Below, piece after piece: positions 35,634 to 46,393 of a stretch of 64,000 bases of DNA. The stretch spans positions 3,828,001-3,892,000 of the forward strand of contig NZ_JAPNJW010000001.1 in NCBI RefSeq assembly GCF_026626745.1, written 5' to 3'. Both the position numbers and the translations under genes were made by a program. The DNA comes from Nannocystis sp. RBIL2 (lineage in GTDB: Bacteria; Myxococcota_A; Polyangia; Nannocystales; Nannocystaceae). The stretch's first letter is position 1, and each line of letters starts with the position of its first letter. Under the pieces are notes generated by a model that saw nothing but the letters and a program-made list of their open reading frames with translations, did no database searches and was not told where the DNA came from.

Positions 35634-37319
35634 ATGAGCGCCCGTCCCGTCGCAGCCCGGCCGCGCGCACCGCTGCCCGCCGGGTCGCCCCCGCGCGTCG
35701 CGTCGCGCCCCCCTCTCGCGCCCGACGGGGCCATCCCCTCGCGCGCTCCACGGCCGACGGCGATCCCCTCGCCCCCGCGTCCCTGCGCCTGGCTGCTCGC
35801 CGCCGTCGCGCTCGCGCCCGCCTGCTTCAGCGACGGCGGCTACCACCCGGCCGGCGCCACCGCGCTCACCACCGACGACGCCGGCACGAGCACCACCACC
35901 ACCACGAGCACCACCACCACCGACACCACCGGCCCCGAAGCGCCCGCCACCACGACCACCGGCGAGCCCGCGCCGGTGTGCGGCGACGGCATCGTCGACC
36001 CCGACACCGAGGCCTGCGACGACGGCAACGCCGACGACGGCGACCCCTGCCTCGGCACCTGCGTCGCGGCCAGCTGCGGCGACGGCGTCGTCTGGCTCGG
36101 CGTCGAGGACTGCGACCTGGGCGCGGGCAACCACCCGATCGCGCCCGACACCTGCCGCCCCACGTGCAAGCTGCCCGCCTGCGGCGACGGCGGCCTCTAC
36201 GTCGGCCCGCTCGGCCCCGACCTCGAGCTCCCCACCGGCGAGGAGGCGATCGACGGCGGAGACGACGCTCCGCGCATGATCGGCGCCGCGGCCGACGGCA
36301 GCTTCGTCGTCACCTGGCACCTCACCGGCTTCCTCGCCAAGGTCCAGGCCCGCCGGGTCGACGCCGCCGGCCTGCCGCTCGGCGAGGTCGTCCTGCTGCT
36401 CGAGCAGCCGTTCCTGCAGGCCCGCGACTCCGTGATCGCAGTCGCGCCGAACGGCGACTACGCGGTCGCGTGGCAGACCCTCCTCGAGGAGCAGCAGCTG
36501 TTCGCCCGCGGCGTCGCTGCCGACGAGCCTGCCTCCGCCTTCAAGCTCACCGGTGCCATTGCTACCTCGCCTGCGGTGGGCCTCGATCCGGCAGGCGCCC
36601 TGATCGCCGCCTGGCGCGCCGGCGGCGGCAAGCAGATCTACCTGCGCCGCTTCCCGCTGCTCACCGACCCGGACAGCCCGCCCGAGCAGGCGATCAGCGA
36701 CCACCCGGAGGGCGCAGTCGGCTCGCCGACGATCGCGGTGCACGAGGACGGCAGCTTCGTGGTGGCCTGGAGCGACCCCGACGGCGCGATCGTCTACCGC
36801 CGCGTCACCCCCGACCTGGTCGCCGCTCCCCCCGTCAGCACGGGCTTGTTCGTCGGCGGCGGCACCAACGGCAACGCCCGTCCGTGGACCGGCGCGGTCC
36901 TGCAGCCGGACGGCGCCGCGGTGATCGCCGGCCGCGACGCCGACGGCCTCCTCGTGCTGCAGCGCTTCGACGCCGCGGACGTCGCCGGCCTCCGCGTCCA
37001 GGTCGACGACGTCGCCGCCCTCCACGTCCCGTTCGTCGACCTCGCCGGCGACGCGTGGGGCCACCTCGCGGTCGCCTGGTCGACCTGCGGGGCCCCTGGC
37101 GACGACGCCTCGACCTGCGCCGACCTGGCGTCGATCTCCTGGTTCCGTCGCTTCCGCGCCGACCTGACCCCGCACGAACCCGCCGTCGAGGTCACCACCC
37201 GCGACGGCATGCCCCGCCCGCTGTCGCTCGCGGTCGCCCCCACCGGCGCCGCCGCAGTGGCCCGCGTCCAGGGCGACAAGGTCCTTTTGAACATGTCCCC
37301 GGTGCAATGTCCTGAATGA
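35634..37319 (+). CDS. DUF4215-type Cys-rich repeat lipoprotein, copy 1
   Basis: 561 residues. An unusually long Pro/Arg-rich N-terminus (about 50 residues) precedes the hydrophobic signal 'CAWLLAAVALAPACFSDGG'. A Thr-rich linker (about 80-110) follows, then the myxobacterial Cys-rich repeats 'CGDGIVDPDTEACDDGNADDGDPC' and 'CGDGVVWLGVEDCD', then a beta-rich domain of repeated 'VAVAPNGDYAVAWQT'-like strands. Surface display is likely. It is paralogous to the next gene. The last residues (LLNMSPVQCPE) are encoded by a 14-bp repeat array, while the paralogue ends [12 protein letters not shown], so the array has been fitted around a conserved C-terminal QCP. An internal ATG or GTG closer to the signal may be the real start. 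Confidence 0.85.
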   Translation: MSARPVAARPRAPLPAGSPPRVASRPPLAPDGAIPSRAPRPTAIPSPPRPCAWLLAAVALAPACFSDGGYHPAGATALTTDDAGTSTTTTTSTTTTDTTGPEAPATTTTGEPAPVCGDGIVDPDTEACDDGNADDGDPCLGTCVAASCGDGVVWLGVEDCDLGAGNHPIAPDTCRPTCKLPACGDGGLYVGPLGPDLELPTGEEAIDGGDDAPRMIGAAADGSFVVTWHLTGFLAKVQARRVDAAGLPLGEVVLLLEQPFLQARDSVIAVAPNGDYAVAWQTLLEEQQLFARGVAADEPASAFKLTGAIATSPAVGLDPAGALIAAWRAGGGKQIYLRRFPLLTDPDSPPEQAISDHPEGAVGSPTIAVHEDGSFVVAWSDPDGAIVYRRVTPDLVAAPPVSTGLFVGGGTNGNARPWTGAVLQPDGAAVIAGRDADGLLVLQRFDAADVAGLRVQVDDVAALHVPFVDLAGDAWGHLAVAWSTCGAPGDDASTCADLASISWFRRFRADLTPHEPAVEVTTRDGMPRPLSLAVAPTGAAAVARVQGDKVLLNMSPVQCPE

Positions 37320-37354
37320 CATTGCTCCAAAGACATGCTCCGAGAGACATAAGC
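37289..37354. repeat. 14-bp repeat array across a stop codon, 5 units
   Basis: Units at 37291 (ACATGTCC), 37305 (CAATGTCC), 37319 (ACATTGCTC), 37333 (ACATGCTC) and 37347 (ACATAAG); a degenerate CAAGGTCC at 37277 is in phase. The TGA of the lipoprotein gene lies at 37317-37319, inside the array. Confidence 0.85.
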
Positions 37355-37504
37355 GCACGGATTCGGGCGCCGCCGGCCGCAGCCGATCCGCTCGCCGCCG
37401 TTCGTCGGAACCGGGGCCGTCCGACCTCGCCGCCCCCCGGTGCGGCCCGGCCGGGCGAGCGGAGGCACACGCCGGGCCGCCCGCGACGGCCGCCGGCCCG
37501 GAGT

Positions 37505-37510
37505 TAAACT
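37505..37510 (+). promoter_or_regulatory. -10-like hexamer TAAACT
   Basis: TAAACT lies seven bases before the ATG at 37518. No -35 consensus is evident 17 bp upstream. Confidence 0.5.
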
Positions 37511-37517
37511 CGCGCGT

Positions 37518-39083
37518 ATGTCGTCCCGGGCGATCGGAGCGCTGGTGCTGACCTCGGCCGTCGCGGCCTGCTTCAGCGACGGCGGCCTGCACACCAGCGG
37601 CCCCGCCACCCACACGACCTCGACCACCACCTCGACGACCGGCAGCACCACCGCCGAGCCGACCGGCGGCGAGCCGACCACCACCGCCTCGACCTCGACC
37701 ACCAGCGCGCCCGAGCCGGTCTGCGGCGACGGCCAGCTCGACCCCGGCGAGCAGTGCGACGACGGCAACGACGACGACGGCGACGCCTGCCGCAGCGACT
37801 GTCAGCCGGCGACCTGCGGCGACGGCGTCGTCCAGCGCGGCGTCGAAGAGTGCGACGACGGCCCGAACAACCACCCGAGCGAGCCGGGTGCCTGTCGGCC
37901 CGACTGTCACGAGCCCGCCTGCGGCGACGGTGCGCTCTACGTCGGCCCGCTCGGCGATCCGGTGATCGCGGCCAGCGATCCCAGCGCCGAGCAGAGCGAC
38001 GACGTCCCGCGGGCGATCGGCGTCGACGCCTCGGGCACCTTTTCCGTGGCCTGGCGGATCAACGCCCTCGCCGATCGCCTCGACGTCCAGACAGTCGCCG
38101 CCGACGGCACCCTCGTCGCTCCCCCGCTCGACCTCGTCGACCCGCCGGTCCCGCTCCTGCGCGACCCGGTGATCGCGGTCGCGCCGAACGGCGACCTCGC
38201 GCTCGCGTGGGAGACCCCGGCCAACAACGGCGACATCATCGTTCGCGGCGTCGTCGCCGGCGTCGCCGAGCCCGGCCTCAACGCCCTCGTCGGCAAGAAC
38301 CCCAACCAGCAGTCCCCCGCGATCGCGCTCGACGACACCGGCCGGCTCACCCTCGCCTACGTCGGCGTCGCCCTGCCCAACCTCTCGCAGATCCTCGTCC
38401 GCCGGCTCGCCAACTTCGACCCCGACTCGCCGAGCGAGTTCATCGTCAGCGAGCACGCCACCGGCATCCCCACGCCGCCCACGGTCGCGACCTGGCCCGA
38501 CGGCGCCTTCGTGGTCGCCTGGGGCGATCCCGCCGGCGCGATCGTCTATCGCCGCTTCGACGTCGAGGGCACTCCCGGGCCGACGATCACCAGCGGCCTC
38601 GTCACCGGCGGGATCGCCCTCGCCGACAGCGCCAACCCGTGGAGCGGCCTCACCGTGACACCCGATCTGCGAGTCGTGCTCGGCGGTGTCGGTATTGACG
38701 GTCGCGTCTCTCTGCAGACCTTCGACGTCGCCGACGTCCCCCAGGCGATCGTGCCCGTCGCCGACGCGCCGCGGATGCACGCTCCCTTCGTCGACCTCGG
38801 CAGCGACGCGTGGGGCAACCTCGCGGTCGCCTGGGCCGAGTGCGGCGACTACGACGCTCCGATCGCCCAGGACTGCAGCGCGCAGGCCTCCGACCTGCGC
38901 CTGCGGTGGTTCCGCGCCGACCTCACGCCGCACGGCGCAGTCACCGACGTCTACGGCACCATGCTCGGCCCTCCGCCGGCGCTCGGCCTCGCAGTCGCGC
39001 CCTCGGGGATCACCGGCGTCACCTACGTCGCCAGCGGCGAGGTCGTCGTTCGCGTCGCCGGGCTGCAGTGTCCGGCCCCGTGA
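37518..39083 (+). CDS. DUF4215-type Cys-rich repeat lipoprotein, copy 2
   Basis: 521 residues. Compact signal [18 protein letters not shown] (lipobox VAAC), then [10 protein letters not shown] as in copy 1 (FSDGGYHPAG). A Thr/Ser-rich linker of about 45 residues follows, then '[23 protein letters not shown]', '[16 protein letters not shown]' and '[12 protein letters not shown]', then the same beta-rich C-terminal domain ('[14 protein letters not shown]', '[21 protein letters not shown]', '[23 protein letters not shown]'). It ends AGLQCPAP. No 14-bp repeat run was seen inside it. Function unknown; probably a surface lipoprotein. Confidence 0.87.
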   Translation: MSSRAIGALVLTSAVAACFSDGGLHTSGPATHTTSTTTSTTGSTTAEPTGGEPTTTASTSTTSAPEPVCGDGQLDPGEQCDDGNDDDGDACRSDCQPATCGDGVVQRGVEECDDGPNNHPSEPGACRPDCHEPACGDGALYVGPLGDPVIAASDPSAEQSDDVPRAIGVDASGTFSVAWRINALADRLDVQTVAADGTLVAPPLDLVDPPVPLLRDPVIAVAPNGDLALAWETPANNGDIIVRGVVAGVAEPGLNALVGKNPNQQSPAIALDDTGRLTLAYVGVALPNLSQILVRRLANFDPDSPSEFIVSEHATGIPTPPTVATWPDGAFVVAWGDPAGAIVYRRFDVEGTPGPTITSGLVTGGIALADSANPWSGLTVTPDLRVVLGGVGIDGRVSLQTFDVADVPQAIVPVADAPRMHAPFVDLGSDAWGNLAVAWAECGDYDAPIAQDCSAQASDLRLRWFRADLTPHGAVTDVYGTMLGPPPALGLAVAPSGITGVTYVASGEVVVRVAGLQCPAP

Positions 39084-39108
39084 TACCGTCGCGGCTTCAC
39101 GCCTCTCG

Positions 39109-39566
39109 ATGCACGCGGGCCGTCACTATCCCCTCAAGCACGTCATCCTGTGGACCCGGCGCGAGACCGTCGCCTTCGCCGTCATCGCCGCCGTCCCCAC
39201 CATCCTTTACGCCACCGGGGCAAGTGCGAGCGGATCAAGAACTTCCCGTACCCGCGCCAGTTCGCCACCTTGAACCTGCTGTTCGTGTGGCTGTTCATCG
39301 CCCTGGTCCCGCTCGGCCTGCTGCAGGAGTTCTCGAAGCTCGGCGACGGCTTCGTGTGGCTGACGATCCCCGCCGGCGTGATCGTCGCGTGGGTGTTCCA
39401 CACGATGGACAAGATCGGCGAGAGCACCGAGAACCCGTTCGAGGGCGGGCCCAACGACGTGCCGATCACCGCGATCGCCCGCGCCATCGAGGTCGACCTG
39501 CGCGAGATGCTGGGCCAGAAGGACCTCCCGCCGCTGCTCCAGCCGCGCGGCGAGATCTTGATGTAA
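39109..39566 (+). pseudogene. Bestrophin-family channel gene with a large internal deletion
   Basis: The start MHAGRHYPLKHVILWTRRETVAFAVIAAVPTILYATG is a bestrophin (UPF0187) N-terminus. At about 39217-39222 the frame changes and the sequence continues, one frame over, as GKCERIKNFPYPRQFATLNLLFVWLFIAL...KLGDGFVWLTIPAGVIVAWVFHTMDKIGESTENPFEGGPNDVPITAIARAIEVDLREML, the conserved C-terminal part ending at 39566. Bestrophins are about 300 aa; roughly 150 residues between the two blocks are missing, including the FKNN and R.WE segments. The remains cannot give a working channel unless the assembly is wrong. Confidence 0.8.
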
Positions 39567-39580
39567 TTTTGATAATGCGC

Positions 39581-39604
39581 GGACCTGTCCCGAAGGACCT
39601 ATCT
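39581..39604. repeat. 14-bp repeat pair between convergent genes
   Basis: Units at 39583 (ACCTGTCC) and 39597 (ACCTATC), between the bestrophin remnant and the convergent hypothetical gene. Confidence 0.6.
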
Positions 39605-40084
39605 TCACACCAGCAGGTCGGGGTCGTCGGGGTAGAGCCGCGCGGCGATGGCGGCGGCCCGGGTCGACTCGCGCGGCAGCTCGAACACCATCACCTGATG
39701 GTCGCTGACCGCGATCGACCACACCAGGCGCTCGTCCCCGCAATAGGTGCGAAGTAGCGCGTCGGGCTCGCGGCCGGCCAGCGCCTCGGCGAAGTTCGGG
39801 CCCATGGTCAGCGCCAGCCGCTCGAGCAGATAGGCCTGGACGGTCGGCCAGGTGCCCTTGTAGCCGCGCTCGGCCGCGTCGAGCAGGCGCGCGTCGGTGG
39901 TCCCGAGCGCCAGCGCCAGGCGCTCACGGAAGCCCTCCGGCGCGTCGGCCGGCGGCGGCGTCACGACCTCCACGTCGATCGGCACCTCGAGCTCGCTGTC
40001 CGCCTGAGCCAGCCGGCGCAGCAAGATCGGCGCGGACGGGGTGCGATCGCGACGCGAGGGGGGTTTGACTTCGATCGGTTCCAT
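39605..40084 (-). CDS. Hypothetical protein
   Basis: 159 residues from ATG 40084, which has GGAGAAG about 7 bases upstream. Acidic and helical: 'LRRLAQADSELEVPIDVEVVTPPP', 'RERLALALGTTDARLLDAAERGYKGTW', 'YLLERLALTMG', 'RLVWSIAVSDHQVMVFELPRES'. No signal peptide and no known family. Upstream in-frame starts would add up to 63 residues, including MDHCMDMCRAG around a lone ACATGTCC at 40123; I do not favour them. The gap 40085-40404 holds nothing else I can support. Confidence 0.6.
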   Translation of the reverse strand: MEPIEVKPPSRRDRTPSAPILLRRLAQADSELEVPIDVEVVTPPPADAPEGFRERLALALGTTDARLLDAAERGYKGTWPTVQAYLLERLALTMGPNFAEALAGREPDALLRTYCGDERLVWSIAVSDHQVMVFELPRESTRAAAIAARLYPDDPDLLV

Positions 40085-40404
40085 GGGCGCTTCTCCGGTC
40101 CGCGGTGAGAGACCCGCGCGACACATGTCCATGCAATGATCCATTTCCTCGTGCGAGCAATGGCCAAACGGCGCGATCGCGCGAGCCGGCGCGCCCCCGC
40201 GCCCGCGCGATCGCGCTCGAACGGCCGCAATCGGCGTTCCGAGGCACCTGGCGGCCAGGTGCGGCCTGCGCACGCAGACGCGCCGGTGTGACGGGTCGCG
40301 CCGTGAGCGCCGCGGATCGAGACCGCGGAGCCCAGGTCACACCCATCACATTCGGCGCGAATCAGCGGACCCTGTGCGACGTTTCTCCGCTCCCCCTCGG
40401 CGCC

Positions 40405-41457
40405 TCACAGCCGGCGACGCGGCTTGTCGCGGCGCAACCGCGGTCCGGAGGCCCGGCGAGCCAGCTCGTCCATGAAGTGGGTGTCGTCGAGGTCCGGCAC
40501 GCGGGTGCGGATCTGGGACATCAGCTCCTCGACGTCGGGCTTGTCACAGCCGCGGTGGAGCTCGTCGACCAGGCTGAGCAGGAGCCGCTCGGAGCGTGCG
40601 CGGTCGGCTTCGATGCGGCGCCGCAGCACCGACCCGCGCACCACCAGGCCGATCACGACCGCCAGCGCGAGGCCCAGCACCCAGGCGATGATCTGGCTGA
40701 TCTGGATGCCCTTGTGCAGCATGTGGTCGAGGCGGCCCCAGATCGACTCCTCGAGCTGGCCGAGGTCGCGCCTCACCTCGAGCTCGGCCAGCGCGTCGGC
40801 GGCGCCGAGCACCAACTGCTTGCTCGCCTCGCGCGAGACGATGCCGATCACCGGCACGAGCTCGTCGCGCACCGCCTCGCGCAGGGCCGGGGCCAGGTCC
40901 GCGCGCACCACCTTCTTCAGCCCCGGACCCACGTCCTGCTCGAGCACGTGGCGCAGCGCCGGCCCGAGGTCGTCCTGCAGGCCCTTGCCGGCCGACTGCG
41001 TCAGCGCAGTCACCGTCGTGCGCGTGAGGTCGTCGACCATCGCGCTGGCCTCGCGGCGCGTCTTCGGCGACAGCGCGGTGTCGAGGGTCTGGCGCACCGT
41101 CGCGGCCAGCGCCGGGCTGATGTCCTCCTTCAGGCCCTTGCCCGCCGCCTTGGTGATCGCCTCGAGGTAGCGCGTGCTCATGTCGCGCAGCGCGGTCTGC
41201 CGCTGCTCGTCGGTGAGCCCGTCGAGCGCGCCCCCGACCAGCGACGCCGTCAGCTCTTTGCTGGCCGCCTGGATCTGCGGGTCGTGCAGCAGCTTCTGGA
41301 TCCGCGCCTGCGACTCGGGGTCCTCGAGGAAGGACAGTGTCTCGTCGAACGTCGCCGGTACCGCTTTGCGGACCACCCCCTCGGCGGTGATACACCCCGG
41401 AGCGACTGAGAAGAGGAGAGCGATCAGAGAGACGCCGCGCAGGTCGATGAGTCGCAT
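40405..41457 (-). CDS. Lipoprotein with repeated helical segments and a C-terminal membrane helix
   Basis: 350 residues from the ATG at 41457: MRLIDLRGVSLIALLFSVAPGC gives a lipobox-like APGC. The middle is helical with a repeated pattern 'SAGKGLQDDLGPALRHVLEQDVGPGLKKVVRADLAPALREAVRDEL' (two to four related units), then a membrane helix 'IIAWVLGLALAVVIGLVV' (about 265-282) and a basic cytoplasmic-looking tail. The combination of lipid anchor and inner-membrane helix would span or bridge the periplasm. No family recognised. A longer upstream frame lacks the signal at its N-terminus. The start codon lies in a single GCATGTC motif. Confidence 0.7.
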   Translation of the reverse strand: MRLIDLRGVSLIALLFSVAPGCITAEGVVRKAVPATFDETLSFLEDPESQARIQKLLHDPQIQAASKELTASLVGGALDGLTDEQRQTALRDMSTRYLEAITKAAGKGLKEDISPALAATVRQTLDTALSPKTRREASAMVDDLTRTTVTALTQSAGKGLQDDLGPALRHVLEQDVGPGLKKVVRADLAPALREAVRDELVPVIGIVSREASKQLVLGAADALAELEVRRDLGQLEESIWGRLDHMLHKGIQISQIIAWVLGLALAVVIGLVVRGSVLRRRIEADRARSERLLLSLVDELHRGCDKPDVEELMSQIRTRVPDLDDTHFMDELARRASGPRLRRDKPRRRL

Positions 41458-41730
41458 GTCAGAGCCTTGTGACGAGTCGCCGCGCTGGCCAGCGCGCCAT
41501 TGTACGCACCCCAGGTACGCGCGAGCCCGCGGGCTGGAAATCACCACAGATCGAACGGCAATCGCCGCGATCGAACCACCGCGACCAGGGCACTCGCCCC
41601 CGTAGCGATCGCGTTCCAGGGCGCTTCGGCGGAGGACGCGCGGGCATTTCACCGTCACCGCTTGACTCTGCTCGCACCTCGATCACGGTTGCGGAGGGAG
41701 CCGCAAGGCCCCGAGGAATGGAGGTCCACC

Positions 41731-41883
41731 GTGCTTTACTGGTCCATCGTCTTCTTCATCGTCGCCCTCGTCGCCGCCGTCTTCGGCTTCGGTGGCATCG
41801 CGGCCGAGAGCGCCTACATCGCCAAGATCCTGGCTTTCATCGGTCTCATCCTCGCCGTCGTCACCTTCGTGATGCGGCGCTGA
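41731..41883 (+). CDS. DUF1328 small membrane protein
   Basis: 50 residues: [20 protein letters not shown] then [20 protein letters not shown] and a short basic end. This is the DUF1328 pattern (LYW...F..ALIA..LGFGGIA....IAKILF): two hydrophobic segments, widespread, function unknown, often stress-induced. GTG start at 41731 with GGAGG at 41720-41724, correctly spaced. It stands alone, followed by a large hairpin that probably terminates it. Confidence 0.88.
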   Translation: MLYWSIVFFIVALVAAVFGFGGIAAESAYIAKILAFIGLILAVVTFVMRR

Positions 41884-41901
41884 GCGACACCTGCCAACTT
41901 C

Positions 41902-41970
41902 CAACCTGTCCTGCGGGACAGCTCGCTCCGTTCGTCCCGCGGAGCTCGAGCTGTCCCGCAGGGCACTTCC
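41902..41970. repeat. Two inverted 14-bp repeat pairs forming a nested hairpin
   Basis: Pairs at 41904/41918 and 41949/41963. The segments 41907-41925 and 41947-41965 are near-perfect reverse complements (19 nt, one G-T pair), and the 21 bases between them fold as CTCCG/CGGAG. The structure begins about 25 bp after the DUF1328 stop and is a likely terminator. The rest of 41884-42157 shows no gene. Confidence 0.7.
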
Positions 41971-42130
41971 CCGCGGGGCCGCGCACGCGCACGGCCCCGC
42001 TCGTGCTTTCGGGCGCGCCCGAGCCCGCCGGGCGCGGCCTTCGCTCACGCCCCGGCCACGGCACAGGTCGGTGCGGACGCCGCGGCGGTCGAGCTCGCCT
42101 CAACGCCGCGTCCGCCCGCTCCGCCGCGAA

Positions 42131-42154
42131 TCACATGTCCCGAGGGACATGCGC
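42131..42154. repeat. 14-bp repeat pair, hairpin
   Basis: Units at 42133 (ACATGTCC) and 42147 (ACATGCG) form a 7-bp stem CATGTCC/GGACATG around CGAG, just after the stop of the AhpD-like gene (minus strand). Possible terminator of the glnS operon. Confidence 0.7.
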
Positions 42155-42157
42155 GCT

Positions 42158-42612
42158 TCACGGCCCGACCGGGTAGCGGCTGGCGATGGCGATCCGGTTC
42201 CACAGGCTCATCTGGATCGCCAGCCACTCGACCGCGGCGATCTCCTCCGAAGACAGCAGCGCAGCGGCCTCGGCGTAGACGGTCTCGGGGATCTGGTCGT
42301 GAGCGACCAGGGTGACGGCCTCGGTCAGCTCGAGCGCCGCGCGCTCCTTGTCGGTGAAGTACTGCGTCTCGCGCCAGGCCGGCAGCACGCTGATGCGGTC
42401 GCTGGACTCGCCGGCGGCCAGTGCGTCGCGGGTGTGCATGCGCACGCAGAAGGCGCAGTGGTTGACCTGCGACGCGCGCAGGCGCAGCAGGTGGGAAAAG
42501 CCGTCGGCCAGGCCGGCCGCCCTGGCGCGCTGCGTCACCTGCCCGTCGAGGGACACCACCGCCCGGTACAGCTCGGGGGCGACCTTGCCGAGGTTGACGC
42601 GGTCGTCCTGGT

Positions 42613-42616
<4 letters not shown>
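42158..42616 (-). CDS. AhpD-like/carboxymuconolactone decarboxylase family protein
   Basis: 152 residues. The catalytic motif 'QVNHCAFCVRMHTRDALAAGES' (about 51-72) has the CxxC and downstream His of AhpD-like alkylhydroperoxidases, and 'FTDKERAALELTEAVTLVA' and 'AVEWLAIQMSLWNRIAIASRYP' match the family's helical core. It probably reduces peroxides with its vicinal thiols. The GTG start overlaps the glnS stop as GTGA, so it is translated with glnS; the functional link is not obvious. Confidence 0.88.
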
Positions 42617-44322
<1,706 letters not shown>

Positions 44323-44432
44323 GGCGACGAGATCCGTACTCCAGATGGGCCCGCAGGGTCAAACGGCGGCCCGCGGCGGCTTTGTGGCGGGAAATTTGCC
44401 CCGCCCGCGCGGCCCGTGTTTCCCTCGCCCCC

Positions 44433-45059
44433 GTGAGCCCCGGATCTCCGCGCTGGACCGCCGTTCGGGCCTTCCTCGGCCGCCACGCCTACGTCGCCCT
44501 GGCGGCCGGTGCGCTGCTCGTGCTCACCCGCACCGTCGACTTCGCCCCGCCGCCGCTCGTCCGCCCCGACCCGTCCGCCCACGGCGGCGCCGGCGAGCCG
44601 GTCGCCGTCCAGGAGTTCTCGCCCGAGCTGCGCAACCCCCGGGTCGTCCAGCTCCGCCTGGTCCTGCGCCGCTACGACGACCCCGCCCTGCCGGTCAAGG
44701 CCGACGACCACGCCCTCGACGACCGCGGCGACGTGCTGTCGTCCCCGCTCGTCACCGCAGTCGTCGGCACCGAGGCCGCCGTCGACCAGAAAGTCGCGCT
44801 CGAGGGCGGCGACCTGCAGGTCCGCCTCGGCCTGCGCGCGACCCCGCGGCTCACCCTCGGCGGCGCGACCACGCTCGAACACACCCTCGAGATCCACAGC
44901 GAACGCACCGGCTGGCGCGGCCACCCCGAGATCCCGGTGTTCATCGCCGGCGGCACGATCGGCGACCTCGACGGCCGCGGCCAGCGCTGGGTGTTCACCG
45001 TCGACGGCCACCTGTTCAGCCTCGACCTCGAAGCCGTGCGGCCCGCAGGCCCGGTCTGA
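44433..45059 (+). CDS. Membrane-anchored hypothetical protein
   Basis: 208 residues from GTG 44433. A basic N-terminus, one hydrophobic segment at about 19-33 (VALAAGALLVL), then an exported-looking beta-rich part: 'VAVQEFSPELRNPRVVQLRLVLRRYDDPALPVKA', 'LVTAVVGTEAAVDQKVALEGGDLQVRLGLRATPRLTL', 'RWVFTVDGHLFSLDLEAVR'. No family recognised. An upstream ATG at 44382 would add 17 residues. Divergent from glnS. Confidence 0.6.
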   Translation: MSPGSPRWTAVRAFLGRHAYVALAAGALLVLTRTVDFAPPPLVRPDPSAHGGAGEPVAVQEFSPELRNPRVVQLRLVLRRYDDPALPVKADDHALDDRGDVLSSPLVTAVVGTEAAVDQKVALEGGDLQVRLGLRATPRLTLGGATTLEHTLEIHSERTGWRGHPEIPVFIAGGTIGDLDGRGQRWVFTVDGHLFSLDLEAVRPAGPV

Positions 45060-45091
45060 CCGCCGGCCGACTCGCGCCTACCTGCCCGATC

Positions 45092-45143
45092 CACCATGCC
45101 CTCAAGGACATGTCCTAAAGGGCATGTCTCTTCAGACATGCCC
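45092..45143. repeat. 14-bp repeat array, 4 units, intergenic
   Basis: Units at 45094 (CCATGCC), 45108 (ACATGTCC), 45122 (GCATGTCT) and 45136 (ACATGCCC), all 14 bp apart, in the gap between convergent genes. Confidence 0.85.
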
Positions 45144-45261
45144 CCTGAGCCCGGTCCATCCGCGCCGGTACGGGTCGGCACCGCGCGGCAGCGGCGCCTC
45201 TGACCATTCCTTCGACTCGGGCCAGACCCCGCACCGACGCCCGGCAGCGTCCGCCGAGCCC

Positions 45262-45834
45262 TCAGCGCCGATACGGATCGGTCACCCGGGCCAGCAGCGT
45301 CGCCTCGAACGTCCGCAGCGCGATCATCGTCCGCCGCAGCTCGGCGAACACGTGCGCCAGGTCGGGGGCCTCGGGGTACAGCACCTCTTCCCACAGGTCG
45401 TCGCTGCGGTCGAACACCCCGGGGCGGAACAGCGCCGCGTAGAACGGCGCCGGCGACAGGCCGAGCCCGAGCAGGACCAGGCGCTCGCGCTCGTCGAGCC
45501 GGCGGAACAGCAGCAGCCACTCCCACAGCGCGCGCCGGGACTCGCCGATCGCGCGGTCGTAGGCGTCGCAGCGGGCCCGCCGGCCCCACGGCGTCTCCGG
45601 GGCCAGCGGGTTGTCCCAGTACGACAGCGGGGTCGCCAGCGCGTGACGGACCACGCGTGCCTGTCGGGCCAGCTCGCCGAGCCCGCGGCTCAGGTGCGCG
45701 GTGCTGGGGTGGTCGTCGCCCTCGCTGAGGGCCTGCAGCTCGCGCAGCCGGGCGTCGCGCTGGCGCTCCCGGGACCACCAGCGCGCCGCTGCCGCGGCAG
45801 TGACCCCTGCGCCGACCGTGATCGCCCAGCTCAC
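45262..45834 (-). CDS. Hypothetical protein with N-terminal membrane segment
   Basis: 190 residues from GTG 45834: VSWAITVGAGVTAAAAARWWSRERQR is a short membrane anchor. The rest is helical with many Arg/Trp/Leu: 'GLGELARQARVVRHALATPLSYWDNPL', 'AIGESRRALWEWLLLFRRLDERERLVLLGLGLSP', 'FAELRRTMIALRTFEATLLARV'. No known domain. The start is uncertain; longer in-frame options reach into a repeat pair at 45900/45914. Confidence 0.55.
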   Translation of the reverse strand: MSWAITVGAGVTAAAAARWWSRERQRDARLRELQALSEGDDHPSTAHLSRGLGELARQARVVRHALATPLSYWDNPLAPETPWGRRARCDAYDRAIGESRRALWEWLLLFRRLDERERLVLLGLGLSPAPFYAALFRPGVFDRSDDLWEEVLYPEAPDLAHVFAELRRTMIALRTFEATLLARVTDPYRR

Positions 45835-45897
45835 TGCAGTCAATGTGACCGATGCCGGGCCCCCGCTCAAGGCCGTCCGCGGGCGCACATTCGCCCA

Positions 45898-45921
45898 CGA
45901 CATGCCTCTCGAGACATGTAC
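45898..45921. repeat. 14-bp repeat pair
   Basis: Units at 45900 (ACATGCC) and 45914 (ACATGTAC); out-of-phase ACATTCG (45887) and ACATTGC (45924) flank them. Confidence 0.6.
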
Positions 45922-46393
45922 TGACATTGCCCCGCGCGCCTCGCGTGCGCCCGCTGTCGTGATTCACCGCCGCCATTCGTCAGCCTGCGCTCGGACGCCC
46001 GGACTCCGACGCGACCCGAGCGCCCGCGAGCCTGTCCACCCGCGACCCCACCCTCGCTCTGGCTCCTGGAGGAGACTCTCCACCCCGCGACCTCCGCGTG
46101 AGGCGACCCCTCGCGCCTCGGACTTCCGCTGACGAGCCGCTGCGGCGAGGCACCCCTGCACCGACGAGGGACGACGCGAAGGCGAAGGGCTCGGTGATCG
46201 CGTCCGGATGTCCCGGAGTCTCCTCCCCGCGACGAGGAAAGACCCTGGACGAACTGCTCGGTGCTCGCCTCCCGTCCGCATCAACCTCTTGGACGCTCGC
46301 GCCACGCCTGCGCCCCATGCCGCGACGTCACCTCTCGCGAGCTCCAGCTTCACGCCAGACCGGCGCATCACCTCCGCAGGCTCCAGCCTCGCG

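Noticed and set aside
35484..38933. 1149-codon open frame on the minus strand
   Set aside because: Antisense shadow of the two DUF4215 lipoprotein genes in very GC-rich DNA.
41469..42176. Peptides of the form MS..TCP.GHV in many short frames
   Set aside because: They are translations of the 14-bp repeat, not a conserved peptide family.
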